From: Nocardia sp. MH4
GTDB taxonomy: Bacteria; Actinomycetota; Actinomycetes; Mycobacteriales; Mycobacteriaceae
Direction: 5' to 3'
Length of the DNA: 38,294 nt
Assembly: GCF_019266065.1 (NCBI RefSeq)
Contig: NZ_LPNR01000065.1
Location: forward strand, 1-38,294
The first letter of the stretch is position 1. Every line of letters begins with the position of its first letter. Both the position numbers and the translations under genes were made by a program. The notes beneath the pieces were generated by a model that was given only the letters and a program-made list of their open reading frames with translations, was not told where the DNA came from and ran no database searches. Below, piece by piece: positions 9,288 through 17,740 of this stretch.

Positions 9288-11729
9288 ATGAATGGCGGTG
9301 GGACTGTGGCACAACAGAACGGCGGTATTCAGAACAACGGGGCGGCCGACCTGGTCAAGGCCAGAGCACAGCTGCTCGACGGGGCGGGGCCCCGAAATCC
9401 CCGGCTCGATCCGGAATCGCTGCGCGCGGCCCTGGTCGACCTGTTCGAACTGTGGCTCACCAGCAAGGGCAACGAACTGGGCATCACCGCCGACAGCGGC
9501 CTGGCCGTCGTCGCGGTCGGCGGCCTCGGCCGTCGCGAGATGCTGCCGTTCTCCGATCTGGATCTGGTGCTGCTGCACGACGACGTCGACCCGGCCGTGG
9601 TGTCGGAGGTCGCCGATCAGCTCTGGTATCCGCTGTGGGACGCCCACATCAAGCTCGATCACAGTGTCCGCACCGTGCCGCAGGCGCTGCGGGTGGCCGC
9701 CGACGACATGGTCGCCGCGCTCGGCCTGCTCGAGGCCCGCCACATCGTCGGTGACGAGGACCTGTCCAATCTGCTCATCGGCGGAGTGCGCCGGGAGTGG
9801 CGGACCGGCATCCGGTCCCGCTTCGACGAACTGATCGCCCAGACCACCGCGCGCTGGCAGCGCAGCGGCGAGATCGCCCACCGCGCCGAGCCCGACCTCA
9901 AGAACGGCCGGGGCGGCCTGCGCGATATCCAGCTGCTCGACGCGCTCGCCATCGCCCAGCTGACCGACGCCATGCCGGGGCTGGGCCCCGAGGTCCCCGG
10001 CGGCGGCCTGAAGCAGGCCCATCGCAGGCTGCTCGACGTGCGCACCGAACTGCACCGCGTCGCCGGTCGCGCCCGCGACCAGCTGCGCGCCCAGGATGCC
10101 GACGAGATCGGCGCCGCGCTACGCATCGGTGATCGGTTCGATCTGGCCCGCACGCTGAGCGATTCGGCCCGCACGGTGAGCTACTCGACCGATGTCGGCC
10201 TGCGCACCGCGGCCAACGCGCTGCCGCGCCGCGGCCTGGCCAGGCTGCGCCGGATGCCGGTGCGCCGACCACTCGATGAGGGGGTGGTCGAGCACTCCGG
10301 CGAGGTGGTGCTGGCCAGGGACGCGCGGCCACAGCGCGATCCCGGCCTGATCCTGCGGGTCGCCGCCGCCTCGGCGCAGACCGGGCTGCCGATGTCGGCG
10401 ACCACGCTCAACCGGCTCTCCGAGGACGCGCCGGAACTGCGCGAGCCGTGGCCCAAGGACGCGCTCAACGACCTGCTGGTCCTGCTCGGCGCCGGCCGCG
10501 GCAGCATCGACGCGGTCGAGGCGCTGGATCGAACCGGCCTGTGGGGCAGGCTGTTCCCCGAGTGGGGCGCGGTCCGTGACCTGCCGCCGCGCGACGCCCT
10601 GCACACCTGGACCGTCGACCGGCACCTGATGGAGACCGTCGCCTACGCGGGCGCGCTCAGCACCAGGGTGGCCCGGCCGGATCTGCTCGCGCTCGGCGCG
10701 CTGCTGCACGACATCGGCAAGGGCCGGGCGGGCGATCACAGCGTCGTCGGCGCCGAACTGGCCACCCACATCGGCCGCAGGCTCGGCCTGTGGCCCTCGG
10801 ACGTGCGCACGCTCAGCGCGATCGTGCGCCACCATCTGCTGCTGCCCGACACCGCGACCCGGCGTGACCTGGCCGATCCGGAGACCGTCCGGTTCGTCGC
10901 CGACGCGCTCGGCGGTGACGTCGGTCTGCTCGAACTGCTGCACGCGCTCGCCGAGGCCGACTCGATGGCCACCGGCCCCGGTGTCTGGGGTGACTGGAAG
11001 GCCTCGCTCATCGGTGACCTGGTGCGGCGCTGCAAGCTGGTGATGGCGGGGGAGCCGCTGCCGCAGCCGGAACCGATCGACCCGGAGCTGCTGGAGAAGG
11101 CGCGGGCGGGCGGCGTGCACGTCACCCTCACACCGGGCGAGGGCAAGCACACCTACCTGGTGAACGTCATCGCGCCCGACGAGCCCGGCCTGCTCTCCGA
11201 CGCCGCGGGTGTGCTGGCCCTGCACTCGCTGCGGGTGCTGTCGGCCTCGCTCGGCAGCGCGGGGGAGTCGGCGATCAACACCTTCGTGGTGACGCCGAAG
11301 TTCGGTGACCCACCGGACGCGGGCCTGCTGCGCCAGGAGCTGATCCGGGCCACCACCGGCGCGCTGAACCTGCCCGAGGTGCTCGCCAAGCGCGAGGCCG
11401 AGGCGGTCGGCGCCGGACCGGGCCGCTATGCCCGCGCTCAGCCACGGATGATCTGGTCGGCCACCAGCACGCCGGGACTGGTGATTCTCGAACTGCGCGC
11501 CGAAGACCGGGTGGGCCTGCTCAGCAGGTTGGCGGGCACCTTCGCCACGGCCGGGGTGAATGTCCGCTGGGCCAAGGTCGTCACGATGGGGTCGGCCGTG
11601 GTCGACGCCTTCTGTCTCGATCTGGGTGACGCCGACAGCCCGCAGCTGCGTGACCGCATCGAGAAGGCGGTCCTGGACGTGGTGCCGCTCCCGGCGCCCC
11701 CGCCGCCCGCGGAGGCGAGCGCCGACTGA
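9288..11729 (+). CDS. glnD: [Protein-PII] uridylyl/adenylyltransferase GlnD
   Basis: 813 aa bifunctional sensor that modifies and demodifies PII at Tyr51 according to glutamine status. The nucleotidyltransferase domain has GGLGRREML (78-86) and SDLD (89-92) with its metal-binding Asp pair. The central HD domain has [14 protein letters not shown] (HD pair near residue 474) and HHLLLPDTA. Two ACT domains, starting near residues 623 and 731, bind glutamine. In related actinobacteria the enzyme adenylylates PII; this cannot be told from sequence. The ATG at 9288 directly follows the hairpin. An in-frame GTG at 9306 behind GGTGGG is an equally plausible start. Third gene of the nitrogen operon. 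Confidence 0.96.
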   Translation: MNGGGTVAQQNGGIQNNGAADLVKARAQLLDGAGPRNPRLDPESLRAALVDLFELWLTSKGNELGITADSGLAVVAVGGLGRREMLPFSDLDLVLLHDDVDPAVVSEVADQLWYPLWDAHIKLDHSVRTVPQALRVAADDMVAALGLLEARHIVGDEDLSNLLIGGVRREWRTGIRSRFDELIAQTTARWQRSGEIAHRAEPDLKNGRGGLRDIQLLDALAIAQLTDAMPGLGPEVPGGGLKQAHRRLLDVRTELHRVAGRARDQLRAQDADEIGAALRIGDRFDLARTLSDSARTVSYSTDVGLRTAANALPRRGLARLRRMPVRRPLDEGVVEHSGEVVLARDARPQRDPGLILRVAAASAQTGLPMSATTLNRLSEDAPELREPWPKDALNDLLVLLGAGRGSIDAVEALDRTGLWGRLFPEWGAVRDLPPRDALHTWTVDRHLMETVAYAGALSTRVARPDLLALGALLHDIGKGRAGDHSVVGAELATHIGRRLGLWPSDVRTLSAIVRHHLLLPDTATRRDLADPETVRFVADALGGDVGLLELLHALAEADSMATGPGVWGDWKASLIGDLVRRCKLVMAGEPLPQPEPIDPELLEKARAGGVHVTLTPGEGKHTYLVNVIAPDEPGLLSDAAGVLALHSLRVLSASLGSAGESAINTFVVTPKFGDPPDAGLLRQELIRATTGALNLPEVLAKREAEAVGAGPGRYARAQPRMIWSATSTPGLVILELRAEDRVGLLSRLAGTFATAGVNVRWAKVVTMGSAVVDAFCLDLGDADSPQLRDRIEKAVLDVVPLPAPPPPAEASAD

Positions 11730-11862
11730 GACAGTCAGGACACGGTTTCACCACCGATTGCTATCAGGTTGCCCGTCAACGGTCGGCGTTGCCCGATCAG
11801 TCGAGATCAGACCTATAGCATTCGAGAGGTCTGGCTGTCACTCGTTCGAGGGGAGCAGATCC

Positions 11863-12177
11863 GTGGCTATCGAAGTCGTTTCCGCATCGATGATGACCAG
11901 TGACGCGACCACGCATATCGCGCGCTGCGTCGGCGGTGACCTGTGGGTGGTTTCGTGGCTACCGGGGCGCACACTCACCGGCGCCCAGGCCCTGGCGGCG
12001 ATGACCATCGCCTCCACGACCGCCCGGCACGTCGACAGTCCCGATGCCGAGTGGGCGCGGATCGAGGCGCTCTCGCGTGAACTGGGTCTCACCGGGCGGG
12101 AGGCGGTGTACCTGGTGAACATCGAAAACCACGAATTGCGGCGCACCGCGCCACCGCACGTGCGGCACCGGGAATAA
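11863..12177 (+). CDS. Small conserved-looking hypothetical protein
   Basis: 104 aa, not recognised. The GTG start has GGGGAG about 8 nt upstream. The protein begins AIEVVSASMMTSDATTH, then CVGGDLWVVSWLPGRTLTG, an alpha-helical stretch (AQALAAMTIASTTA), an acidic-basic helix (WARIEALSRELGLTGREAVYLV) and a short His/Arg-rich end. There is no signal peptide or membrane segment. Codon use is like its neighbours (GC-rich third positions), which supports real coding. It lies in the 500-bp space between glnD and ffh, with its own possible -10 box (TATAGC, 11814-11819). Function is unknown. Confidence 0.7.
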   Translation: MAIEVVSASMMTSDATTHIARCVGGDLWVVSWLPGRTLTGAQALAAMTIASTTARHVDSPDAEWARIEALSRELGLTGREAVYLVNIENHELRRTAPPHVRHRE

Positions 12178-12232
12178 CACCCATTACCCTGGGAGGGCAA
12201 TAGACGTCCCTTTCAGATCAGGAGCGCGATCG

Positions 12233-13795
12233 GTGTTCGAATCCCTGTCCGACCGGCTTACCGGTGCACTGCAGGATCTGCGCGGTAAGGGGCGTCTGTC
12301 ACCGGCCGACATCGACGCCACGGCGCGCGAGATCCGCCTCGCCCTCCTGGAAGCCGACGTCGCGCTGCCCGTGGTGCGCGGCTTCATCGCCAACGTCAAG
12401 GAACGCGCCAAGGGCGCCGAGGTCTCCGCGGCGCTGAACCCGGCGCAGCAGGTCGTCAAGATCGTCAACGAGGAGCTCGTCGGCATCCTCGGCGGGGAGA
12501 CCCGCAGGCTCAATCTCGCCAAGAATCCGCCGACGGTCATCATGCTGGCCGGCTTGCAGGGTGCCGGTAAGACCACCCTCGCCGGCAAGCTCGCCAAATG
12601 GCTCAAGGGCCAGGGTCATCAGCCGCTGCTGGTCGCCTGTGACCTCCAGCGTCCCGGCGCGGTCACCCAGCTGCAGGTCGTCGGTGAGCGCGCGGGCGTG
12701 CCCGTGTTCGCCCCGCATCCCGGCACCTCCGTGGGCGGCGGCGAGAACCCGCTCGGCATCTCCGCGGCCGACCCGGTCGGCGTCGCCCGCGCCGGTGTCG
12801 AGGAGGCCAAGGCCAAGCAGCACGACGTGGTCATCGTCGACACCGCGGGCCGTCTCGGTATCGACGCCGAGCTGATGCGCCAGGCCGCGGGCATCCGCGA
12901 CGCCGTGCAGCCCGACGAGACCCTGTTCGTGCTCGACGCGATGATCGGTCAGGACGCGGTCAGCACCGCCGAGGCGTTCCGCGACGGTGTCGGCTTCACC
13001 GGTGTCGTGCTCACCAAGCTCGACGGCGACGCGCGCGGTGGTGCCGCGCTGTCGGTCCGCAACGTGACCGGTTCGCCGATCATGTTCGCCTCCACCGGTG
13101 AGAAGCTCGAGGACTTCGACGTCTTCCACCCGGACCGGATGGCCTCGCGCATTCTCGGCATGGGTGACGTGCTCACCCTGATCGAGCAGGCCGAGCAGGT
13201 CTACGACGCCCAGCAGGCCGAGGAGACCGCCCGCAAGATCGGCAGCGGCGAGCTCACCCTCGAGGACTTCCTCGATCAAATGCTGGCCATCCGCAAGATG
13301 GGCCCGATCGGCAACCTGCTCGGCATGCTGCCGGGCGCCGGTCAGATGAAGGACGTGCTCGCCCAGGTCGACGACAAGCAGCTCGACCGCGTGCAGGCCA
13401 TCATCCGCGGCATGACCCCCGCCGAGCGCGACAACCCGAAGATCATCAACGCCTCCCGCCGCCTGCGCATCGCCAACGGCTCGGGCGTGCAGGTCTCCGA
13501 GGTCAACCAGCTCGTCGACCGCTTCTTCGAGGCCAAGAAGATGATGGCCATGATGGGCCGTCAGATGGGCCTGCCCGGCGCGCGCCGCGGCAACAACAAG
13601 AAGGGCAAGAAGGGCAAGAAGGGTGGTCGCGGCCCGACCCCGCCGAAGATGCGCGGTGGTTTCCCCGGTATGCCCGCCGGGATGCCCGGTCTGCCGCCGG
13701 GCATGGACCTGTCGCAGATGCCGCCCGGCCTGGACCAGCTGCCGCCCGGTCTGGAAGGTATCGACCTGTCGCAGCTGAAGTTCCCCAAGAACTGA
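12233..13795 (+). CDS. ffh: Signal recognition particle protein Ffh (SRP54)
   Basis: 520 aa. GTPase that binds the SRP RNA and hydrophobic signal sequences and docks with FtsY. The N domain (1-~95) leads to the G domain with GLQGAGKTT (from 107), CDLQRPGAVTQL, DTAGRL (203) and TKLDGDARGG (261). The Met-rich M domain covers ~320-450 (KMGPIGNLLGMLPG, KKMMAMMGRQM). A basic KKGKKGKKGGRG run is followed by a Gly/Met/Pro tail (GGFPGMPAGMPGLPPGMD), longer than in E. coli Ffh. GTG start with AGGAGC at correct spacing. A large hairpin region follows the stop. Confidence 0.98.
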   Translation: MFESLSDRLTGALQDLRGKGRLSPADIDATAREIRLALLEADVALPVVRGFIANVKERAKGAEVSAALNPAQQVVKIVNEELVGILGGETRRLNLAKNPPTVIMLAGLQGAGKTTLAGKLAKWLKGQGHQPLLVACDLQRPGAVTQLQVVGERAGVPVFAPHPGTSVGGGENPLGISAADPVGVARAGVEEAKAKQHDVVIVDTAGRLGIDAELMRQAAGIRDAVQPDETLFVLDAMIGQDAVSTAEAFRDGVGFTGVVLTKLDGDARGGAALSVRNVTGSPIMFASTGEKLEDFDVFHPDRMASRILGMGDVLTLIEQAEQVYDAQQAEETARKIGSGELTLEDFLDQMLAIRKMGPIGNLLGMLPGAGQMKDVLAQVDDKQLDRVQAIIRGMTPAERDNPKIINASRRLRIANGSGVQVSEVNQLVDRFFEAKKMMAMMGRQMGLPGARRGNNKKGKKGKKGGRGPTPPKMRGGFPGMPAGMPGLPPGMDLSQMPPGLDQLPPGLEGIDLSQLKFPKN

Positions 13796-13805
13796 GCTGT
13801 GTTAT

Positions 13806-13825
13806 TCGAGCGCTGGTGCGCTCGA
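13806..13825. terminator. Hairpin 1 after ffh
   Basis: An 8-bp perfect stem (TCGAGCGC / GCGCTCGA) with a 4-nt loop TGGT starts 11 bp after the ffh stop. It is followed at once by the much larger hairpin. Its symmetry means it can act on both converging transcripts. Confidence 0.65.
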
Positions 13826-13827
13826 GT

Positions 13828-13914
13828 CGCGGCCCCTTCTGTCCCGCCGATCAGCGGCAGTTGCTTGCTCCTTCGTCGCTTGCGCAACTGCCGCTGATCG
13901 GCGGGACGGCCGCG
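13828..13914. terminator. Long hairpin 2 between convergent ffh and the steroid-reductase-like gene
   Basis: A perfect 24-bp inverted repeat (13841-13864 with 13884-13907) has a 19-nt loop. An outer 7-bp pairing CGCGGCC / GGCCGCG (13828-13834 with 13908-13914) extends it, with a 6-nt bulge CCTTCT on one side. It lies between two converging genes and is best read as a bidirectional terminator. Its length is well beyond a normal terminator, so it could also be a dispersed palindromic repeat. Confidence 0.7.
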
Positions 13915-13967
13915 ACCGCCGCTGCGCGGCGAACCCTCCTCGAGGTCGGGTTGTGCGGGGGGAGTTG

Positions 13968-14759
13968 TCAGATCACGCCGGGGATCAGGGCTTTGCGGGT
14001 CGGGGGGTAGTCGACGAACTTCTCCCGGTACCAGCGGTGCGTCGCGAAGGCGCGCGGCACCAGGTTGCCCGCGGTGATCAGGAAGATGGCCACGCCGGCC
14101 AGCGACCAGGTGAGTAGCGCGAACCCGGCCCAGGCGATCAGTTCGCCCAGGTAGGCCGGGCTGCTGACGAAACGGAAGCCGCCGCCGTGCGGGATGCGGT
14201 ACTCGGCGGCGCCGGGGTTGTTCTTGTCGCGCAGGTTGCGCACGATCGCCTCCGACCGGACCAGCAGGCCGAAGCCGCACAGGTACACCACGAGCCCGAT
14301 CAGGAAGCGCGGGTCGGTGAGCCAGGCGGTGCCGTACTGGTTCTTGTAGTCGTGGCTGAAGAACGCGCCGTTGAGGTAGCCGTGCAACGCGGTGACGAAC
14401 ACCCCGGCCGCGACCACCGAGAAGTTGAAGCTGCTCTTCTTGCCCGGCACCTGCCGGATGGAGAGCGGGAAGAACCAGCCGCGATTGCCGTAGTGCAGCA
14501 GCCAGATCGCCGCCAGCACCAGCGGCACCGGCTCGAAACGGTCGGGCCCGCCGAGGTAGAACACCGCGAACACCACGGTCGCGGGCAGTTCCATCAGCCA
14601 CCAGCCGAGCTTGGGGTTGAGATTGAAGCCGATCGAGGTCGAGGCGAAACGGCCGTAGGGACTCTGCGCGAACAGTCCGCCCACGATCACGAACGCGGCG
14701 AAGGCGAAGGCGATGGCCAGCACCGTGTCGTAGGTGGCGTTCCCGGTGTACCAGTCCAT
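13968..14759 (-). CDS. Steroid 5-alpha-reductase-family membrane protein
   Basis: 263 aa, about six membrane helices. The C-terminal third carries the 3-oxo-5-alpha-steroid 4-dehydrogenase signature: NLRDKNNPGAAEYRIPHGG, FRFVSSPAYLGELIAWAGFA, NLVPRAFATHRWYREKF, then YPPTRKALIPGVI. These enzymes use NADPH to reduce the 4,5 double bond of 3-ketosteroids; related members act on other lipids. The ATG at 14759 follows AAGGA with a 7-nt gap, whereas the in-frame ATG at 14777 would put that site inside the gene. It is divergent from an NTF2-like gene across a KstR-type operator, which supports a sterol role. The exact substrate is open. Confidence 0.88.
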   Translation of the reverse strand: MDWYTGNATYDTVLAIAFAFAAFVIVGGLFAQSPYGRFASTSIGFNLNPKLGWWLMELPATVVFAVFYLGGPDRFEPVPLVLAAIWLLHYGNRGWFFPLSIRQVPGKKSSFNFSVVAAGVFVTALHGYLNGAFFSHDYKNQYGTAWLTDPRFLIGLVVYLCGFGLLVRSEAIVRNLRDKNNPGAAEYRIPHGGGFRFVSSPAYLGELIAWAGFALLTWSLAGVAIFLITAGNLVPRAFATHRWYREKFVDYPPTRKALIPGVI

Positions 14760-14808
14760 CGAGATTCCTTTGTCCAACAGAGCGCGGGCACGATCGCCGA
14801 CGCAAAAC

Positions 14809-14822
14809 TAGAACACGTTCTA
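14809..14822. promoter_or_regulatory. KstR-type operator shared by two divergent genes
   Basis: TAGAACACGTTCTA has 6-bp arms TAGAAC/GTTCTA around a 2-bp spacer. It matches the KstR consensus TNNAACNNGTTNNA at every defined position and also has the outer TAG/CTA of strong sites. It lies 50 bp before the reductase-like start and 42 bp before the NTF2-like start. KstR is the TetR-type repressor of sterol catabolism in mycobacteria and rhodococci. Binding here is inferred. Confidence 0.8.
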
Positions 14823-14863
14823 TCATGGATCGGGCAGGGGCAGCGCGACTATGGAGGACCTAC

Positions 14864-15679
14864 ATGCCGTTGGATCGGACCGCGGAAGACCTGCTGGCGG
14901 CCGTGCAGGCCTCACCGCGCGCGGTGGCCGCGCACGACAAGGACGCCTGGGTCGGCCTGTTCGTCGACAACGCCGCGGTGCACGATCCGTACGGCGCGCG
15001 CGAACACATCGGCCGCGAGGCGATCTCGCGGTTCTACAACGTCTTCATCGCGCCGAACACCATCGCCTTCCGGGTCGAGCGCGACCTGGTCGCCGGGCGC
15101 ACGGTGGTGCGCGACCTGCACATCGAGACCACCATGTCGACCGGCGCCACCGTCACCGTGCCCATGCACCTGCGCTACGACCTGATCGAGTCGGCCGACG
15201 GCTGGCGGATCGCGCGCCTGGCCGCGCACTGGGAGCTGGCGGTGATGATCCGGCGGCTGCTGGCCACCGGCCCGGCCGGGGTGCTGGCCGGGACCAAGCT
15301 TGGTCCGCAACTGGTCTCCGAGCTGGGCGTCGGCGGCGCGATGGGCATGCTGCGTGGCCTGCGCGGCGTGGGCGCGACGGGCAAGCGCGTCGTCGGCAGG
15401 CTGTTCGGCGCCGCCGCCGCGGGCGACCCGGCGGGCGTGCGGGACCTGCTCGGGGCCAGGGCGGCGGTGGAACTGCCTGCCGGGCGGCCGGTCGACGCGG
15501 CCGGGTTCGCCGAGCTCGCGCGAGACATCCGGTGGGACAAGATGATCGCCGCCGGGCGCACGGTCAGCGCGAGTGTGCGGATCGGTACCGCGCAGGGGGT
15601 GGCCTTCGTCGACTTCGCGGCCGACGAGCCGCGGATCGTCGCGGTGACGGTCTTCCTCGACGAACCGCTCGGCCGCTAG
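14864..15679 (+). CDS. NTF2/SnoaL-like protein with two tandem folds
   Basis: 271 aa. Residues ~1-130 form an NTF2-like (SnoaL/ketosteroid-isomerase) fold: a helical start (RTAEDLLAAVQASPRAVAAHD), WVGLFVDNAAVHDPYG, the REAISRFYNVFIAP strand-helix and MHLRYDLIESADGWRIARLAAHWE. A linker with a Gly-rich helix (VGGAMGMLRGLRGVGATGKR) leads to a second, weaker NTF2-like half (FGAAAAGDPAGVRDLLGARA to VAFVDFAADEPRIVAVTVFLD). Such folds bind or isomerise hydrophobic ring compounds. ATG 14864 has GGAGG 7 nt upstream; the ATG at 14825 lacks one and sits 2 bp from the operator. KstR-type control suggests a sterol ligand; this is inference. Confidence 0.83.
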   Translation: MPLDRTAEDLLAAVQASPRAVAAHDKDAWVGLFVDNAAVHDPYGAREHIGREAISRFYNVFIAPNTIAFRVERDLVAGRTVVRDLHIETTMSTGATVTVPMHLRYDLIESADGWRIARLAAHWELAVMIRRLLATGPAGVLAGTKLGPQLVSELGVGGAMGMLRGLRGVGATGKRVVGRLFGAAAAGDPAGVRDLLGARAAVELPAGRPVDAAGFAELARDIRWDKMIAAGRTVSASVRIGTAQGVAFVDFAADEPRIVAVTVFLDEPLGR

Positions 15680-15767
15680 TCACCGGCAGCGGGCTCGCGC
15701 CCGAGGCGAGTGCCTCGGCCGCCCCCGAGCGGTAGGTTGGGGGCCAGGCCGACGTCTGGAGGTTCGT

Positions 15768-16862
15768 GTGCATCTGCGTGGTGTGGTTCTCCCCGGGGAC
15801 GAGGAGCGCGACCTGTGGGTCGTCGACGGGTCCGTCACCTTCGAGCCGGTCGCCGGGGCCGAAACCTTGTGCCGCACCGGCTGGATCGTGCCCGGCCTGG
15901 TCGACGCCCACTGTCACGTCGGCATCCGCTACGGCGGCGGCGACGAGACCCGCGAGGGCGCGATCGACCAGGCCGAGACCGAGCGCGACGCCGGTGCGCT
16001 GCTGCTGCGCGACGCGGGCTCGCCGATCGACACCCGCTTCATCGACGAGCACGCCGAGCTCCCGCGCATCATCCGCGCGGGCCGCCACATCGCCCGCCCC
16101 AAGCGCTACATCCGCGAACTGGGCATCGAGCTCGACGACGAACGCGACCTGCCGGAGATCGTCGCCGAGCAGGCCCGCTTCGGTGACGGCTGGGTCAAGA
16201 TCGTGGGCGACTGGATCGACCGCTCCGTCGGCGACCTGCGCCCGCTGTGGAGCGACGACATCCTGAAGCAGGCGATCGACGCCGCCCACGCCAACGGCGC
16301 CCGCGTCACCGCCCACGTCTTCGGTGAGGACGCTCTGCCCGGCCTGATCAACGCGGGCATCGACTGCCTCGAGCACGGCACCGGCATCACCGACGACACC
16401 ATCGAGCTGATGCTCGCCCACGGCACCGCCCTGGTCCCCACCCTGATCAATATCGACACCTTCCCCGGCATCGCCGACAGCGCGGGCAAGTTCCCCGTCT
16501 ACGCCGCCCACATGCGCGACCTGCACCGCCGCGTCCGCGACACGGTCGGCAACGCCCACGAGGCGGGGGTGCCCATCTACGCGGGCACCGACGCGGGCGG
16601 TTCCATCCGCCACGGCCGCATCGCCGACGAGATCGCCGCCCTGGGCGGTGCGGGTCTGTCGCCCCACGAGGCCCTGGGCGCCGCGTCCTGGAACGCCCGC
16701 GCCTGGCTGGGTCGCCCCGGCATCGAGGAAGGCGCTCCCGCCGACTTCGTCGTCTACTCCGACGACCCCCGCACCACTCCGGCCGCGCTCACCGACCCCG
16801 ACTGGGTCGTCCTGCGCGGTCTGGTCGTCAAAACCCCGAACCCGGTGACCGGCCACCGCTGA
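15768..16862 (+). CDS. Amidohydrolase family metal-dependent hydrolase
   Basis: 364 aa, TIM-barrel amidohydrolase of the imidazolonepropionase/prolidase-like branch. Metal ligands are visible in order: the HxH pair in VDAHCHVGIRYGG, a likely carbamylated Lys in GWVKIVGDW, His in VTAHVFGED, His in CLEHGTGI and the final Asp in YAGTDAGGS. It probably cleaves an amide or cyclic amide; the substrate is unknown. GTG start with GGAGG (15758-15762) 5 nt upstream, and TAGGTT at 15733-15738 could be its -10 box. In M. tuberculosis I recall a similar amidohydrolase next to ffh, so this is part of the conserved backbone rather than the sterol insert. Confidence 0.92.
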   Translation: MHLRGVVLPGDEERDLWVVDGSVTFEPVAGAETLCRTGWIVPGLVDAHCHVGIRYGGGDETREGAIDQAETERDAGALLLRDAGSPIDTRFIDEHAELPRIIRAGRHIARPKRYIRELGIELDDERDLPEIVAEQARFGDGWVKIVGDWIDRSVGDLRPLWSDDILKQAIDAAHANGARVTAHVFGEDALPGLINAGIDCLEHGTGITDDTIELMLAHGTALVPTLINIDTFPGIADSAGKFPVYAAHMRDLHRRVRDTVGNAHEAGVPIYAGTDAGGSIRHGRIADEIAALGGAGLSPHEALGAASWNARAWLGRPGIEEGAPADFVVYSDDPRTTPAALTDPDWVVLRGLVVKTPNPVTGHR

Positions 16863-16880
16863 CCGGTGGCGGGAACGGCC

Positions 16881-16917
16881 GATTTCGAGCGGGGTGGGCC
16901 GGTCTGGCACAATGAAC
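16881..16917 (+). promoter_or_regulatory. rpsP operon promoter, twin of the rplS promoter
   Basis: GATTTC (16881-16886) is followed, 20 bp start to start, by GGTCTGGCACAATGAAC (16901-16917). The same two blocks with identical spacing occur before rplS at 28548-28584. TGGCACAAT resembles an extended -10 element. A leader of about 140 nt to rpsP follows. Confidence 0.65.
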
Positions 16918-16995
16918 AACCGTCCTTCCTGGACAGTGTCAGCCCGTCTCCGGTCACGTACCGCGCGGCGGTCACGCACTTCATGCGCGAAACCG

Positions 16996-17016
16996 GACCC
17001 GCAGACCATGCGGGTC
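16996..17016 (+). promoter_or_regulatory. Hairpin in the rpsP mRNA leader
   Basis: GACCCGCA / TGCGGGTC form an 8-bp perfect stem with a 5-nt loop GACCA, 44 bp before the rpsP start. No T-run follows. It may be part of an autogenous control structure, as in other ribosomal protein leaders, but no known leader class is recognised. Confidence 0.4.
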
Positions 17017-17060
17017 GCCGAATCGCGTGGTGACCAAACTACTGAAAGAGGCAGATCAGC

Positions 17061-17498
17061 ATGGCTGTTCGCATCAAGCTCACCCGCCTGGGCAAGATCC
17101 GCAACCCGCAGTACCGCGTGGTTGTCGCCGACGCCCGTACCCGTCGTGACGGCCGGGCCATCGAGGCCATCGGCAAGTACCACCCGAAGGAAGAGCCTTC
17201 GCTGATCGAGATCGATGCCGATCGCGTCGCGTACTGGCTGTCCGTCGGCGCGCAGCCGACCGAGTCCGTGCAGCGTCTGCTGGAGATCACCGGCGACTGG
17301 CAGAAGTTCAAGGGCCTGCCGGGCACCGAGGGCACCCTCAAGGTGAAGGCCGCCAAGCCGTCCAAGCTGGACCTGTTCAACGCCGCGCTGGCCGCCGCCG
17401 ACAACGAGCCCGTCGCCGAGGCCGTCACCCCCAAGAAGAAGGCCGCCAAGAAGGACGAGGAGGCCGCCGAGGCCCCCGCCGCTGAGGCTGCCGAGTAA
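17061..17498 (+). CDS. rpsP: 30S ribosomal protein S16
   Basis: 145 aa. S16 binds 16S rRNA early in 30S assembly. Residues 1-~85 are the S16 fold: [37 protein letters not shown], and [21 protein letters not shown]. The rest is a Lys/Ala/Glu-rich extension ([19 protein letters not shown]) typical of actinobacterial S16 and absent from the ~82-residue E. coli protein. GAAAGAGG before the ATG is the ribosome binding site. First gene of a tight operon; its TAA shares one base with the khpA ATG. Confidence 0.98.
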   Translation: MAVRIKLTRLGKIRNPQYRVVVADARTRRDGRAIEAIGKYHPKEEPSLIEIDADRVAYWLSVGAQPTESVQRLLEITGDWQKFKGLPGTEGTLKVKAAKPSKLDLFNAALAAADNEPVAEAVTPKKKAAKKDEEAAEAPAAEAAE

Positions 17499-17740
17499 TG
17501 ACTGCCGTTGTTGCCGATGCCGTCGAACATCTGGTTCGTGGCATCGTCGCCAACCCCGATGACGTCCGCGTCGAGCTGATCACCGGCCGGCGCGGGCGCA
17601 CCGTCGAGGTGCACGTCCACCCCGAGGACCTCGGCAAGGTGATCGGACGCGGTGGTCGTACCGCGACCGCGCTGCGCACCCTGGTCGCCGGCATCGGTGG
17701 CCGTGGTATCCGGGTCGACGTGGTCGACACCGACGCCTAG
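17498..17740 (+). CDS. khpA: KH-domain RNA-binding protein KhpA
   Basis: 80 aa, a single type-II KH domain with the GxxG loop VIGRGGRTATALRTLV that grips single-stranded RNA. In other bacteria KhpA works with KhpB on many transcripts linked to cell division and envelope growth. The position between rpsP and rimM is conserved in actinobacteria and points to ribosome or RNA metabolism. The ATG overlaps the rpsP stop by one base and the stop abuts the rimM ATG, so it is translated by coupling. Confidence 0.95.
   Translation: MTAVVADAVEHLVRGIVANPDDVRVELITGRRGRTVEVHVHPEDLGKVIGRGGRTATALRTLVAGIGGRGIRVDVVDTDA

Noticed and set aside
12232..12250. A tRNA T-arm-like string (GGTGTTCGAATCCCTG)
   Set aside because: It is the start of ffh (Met-Phe-Glu-Ser-Leu). 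No acceptor stem, D-arm or anticodon arm surrounds it.
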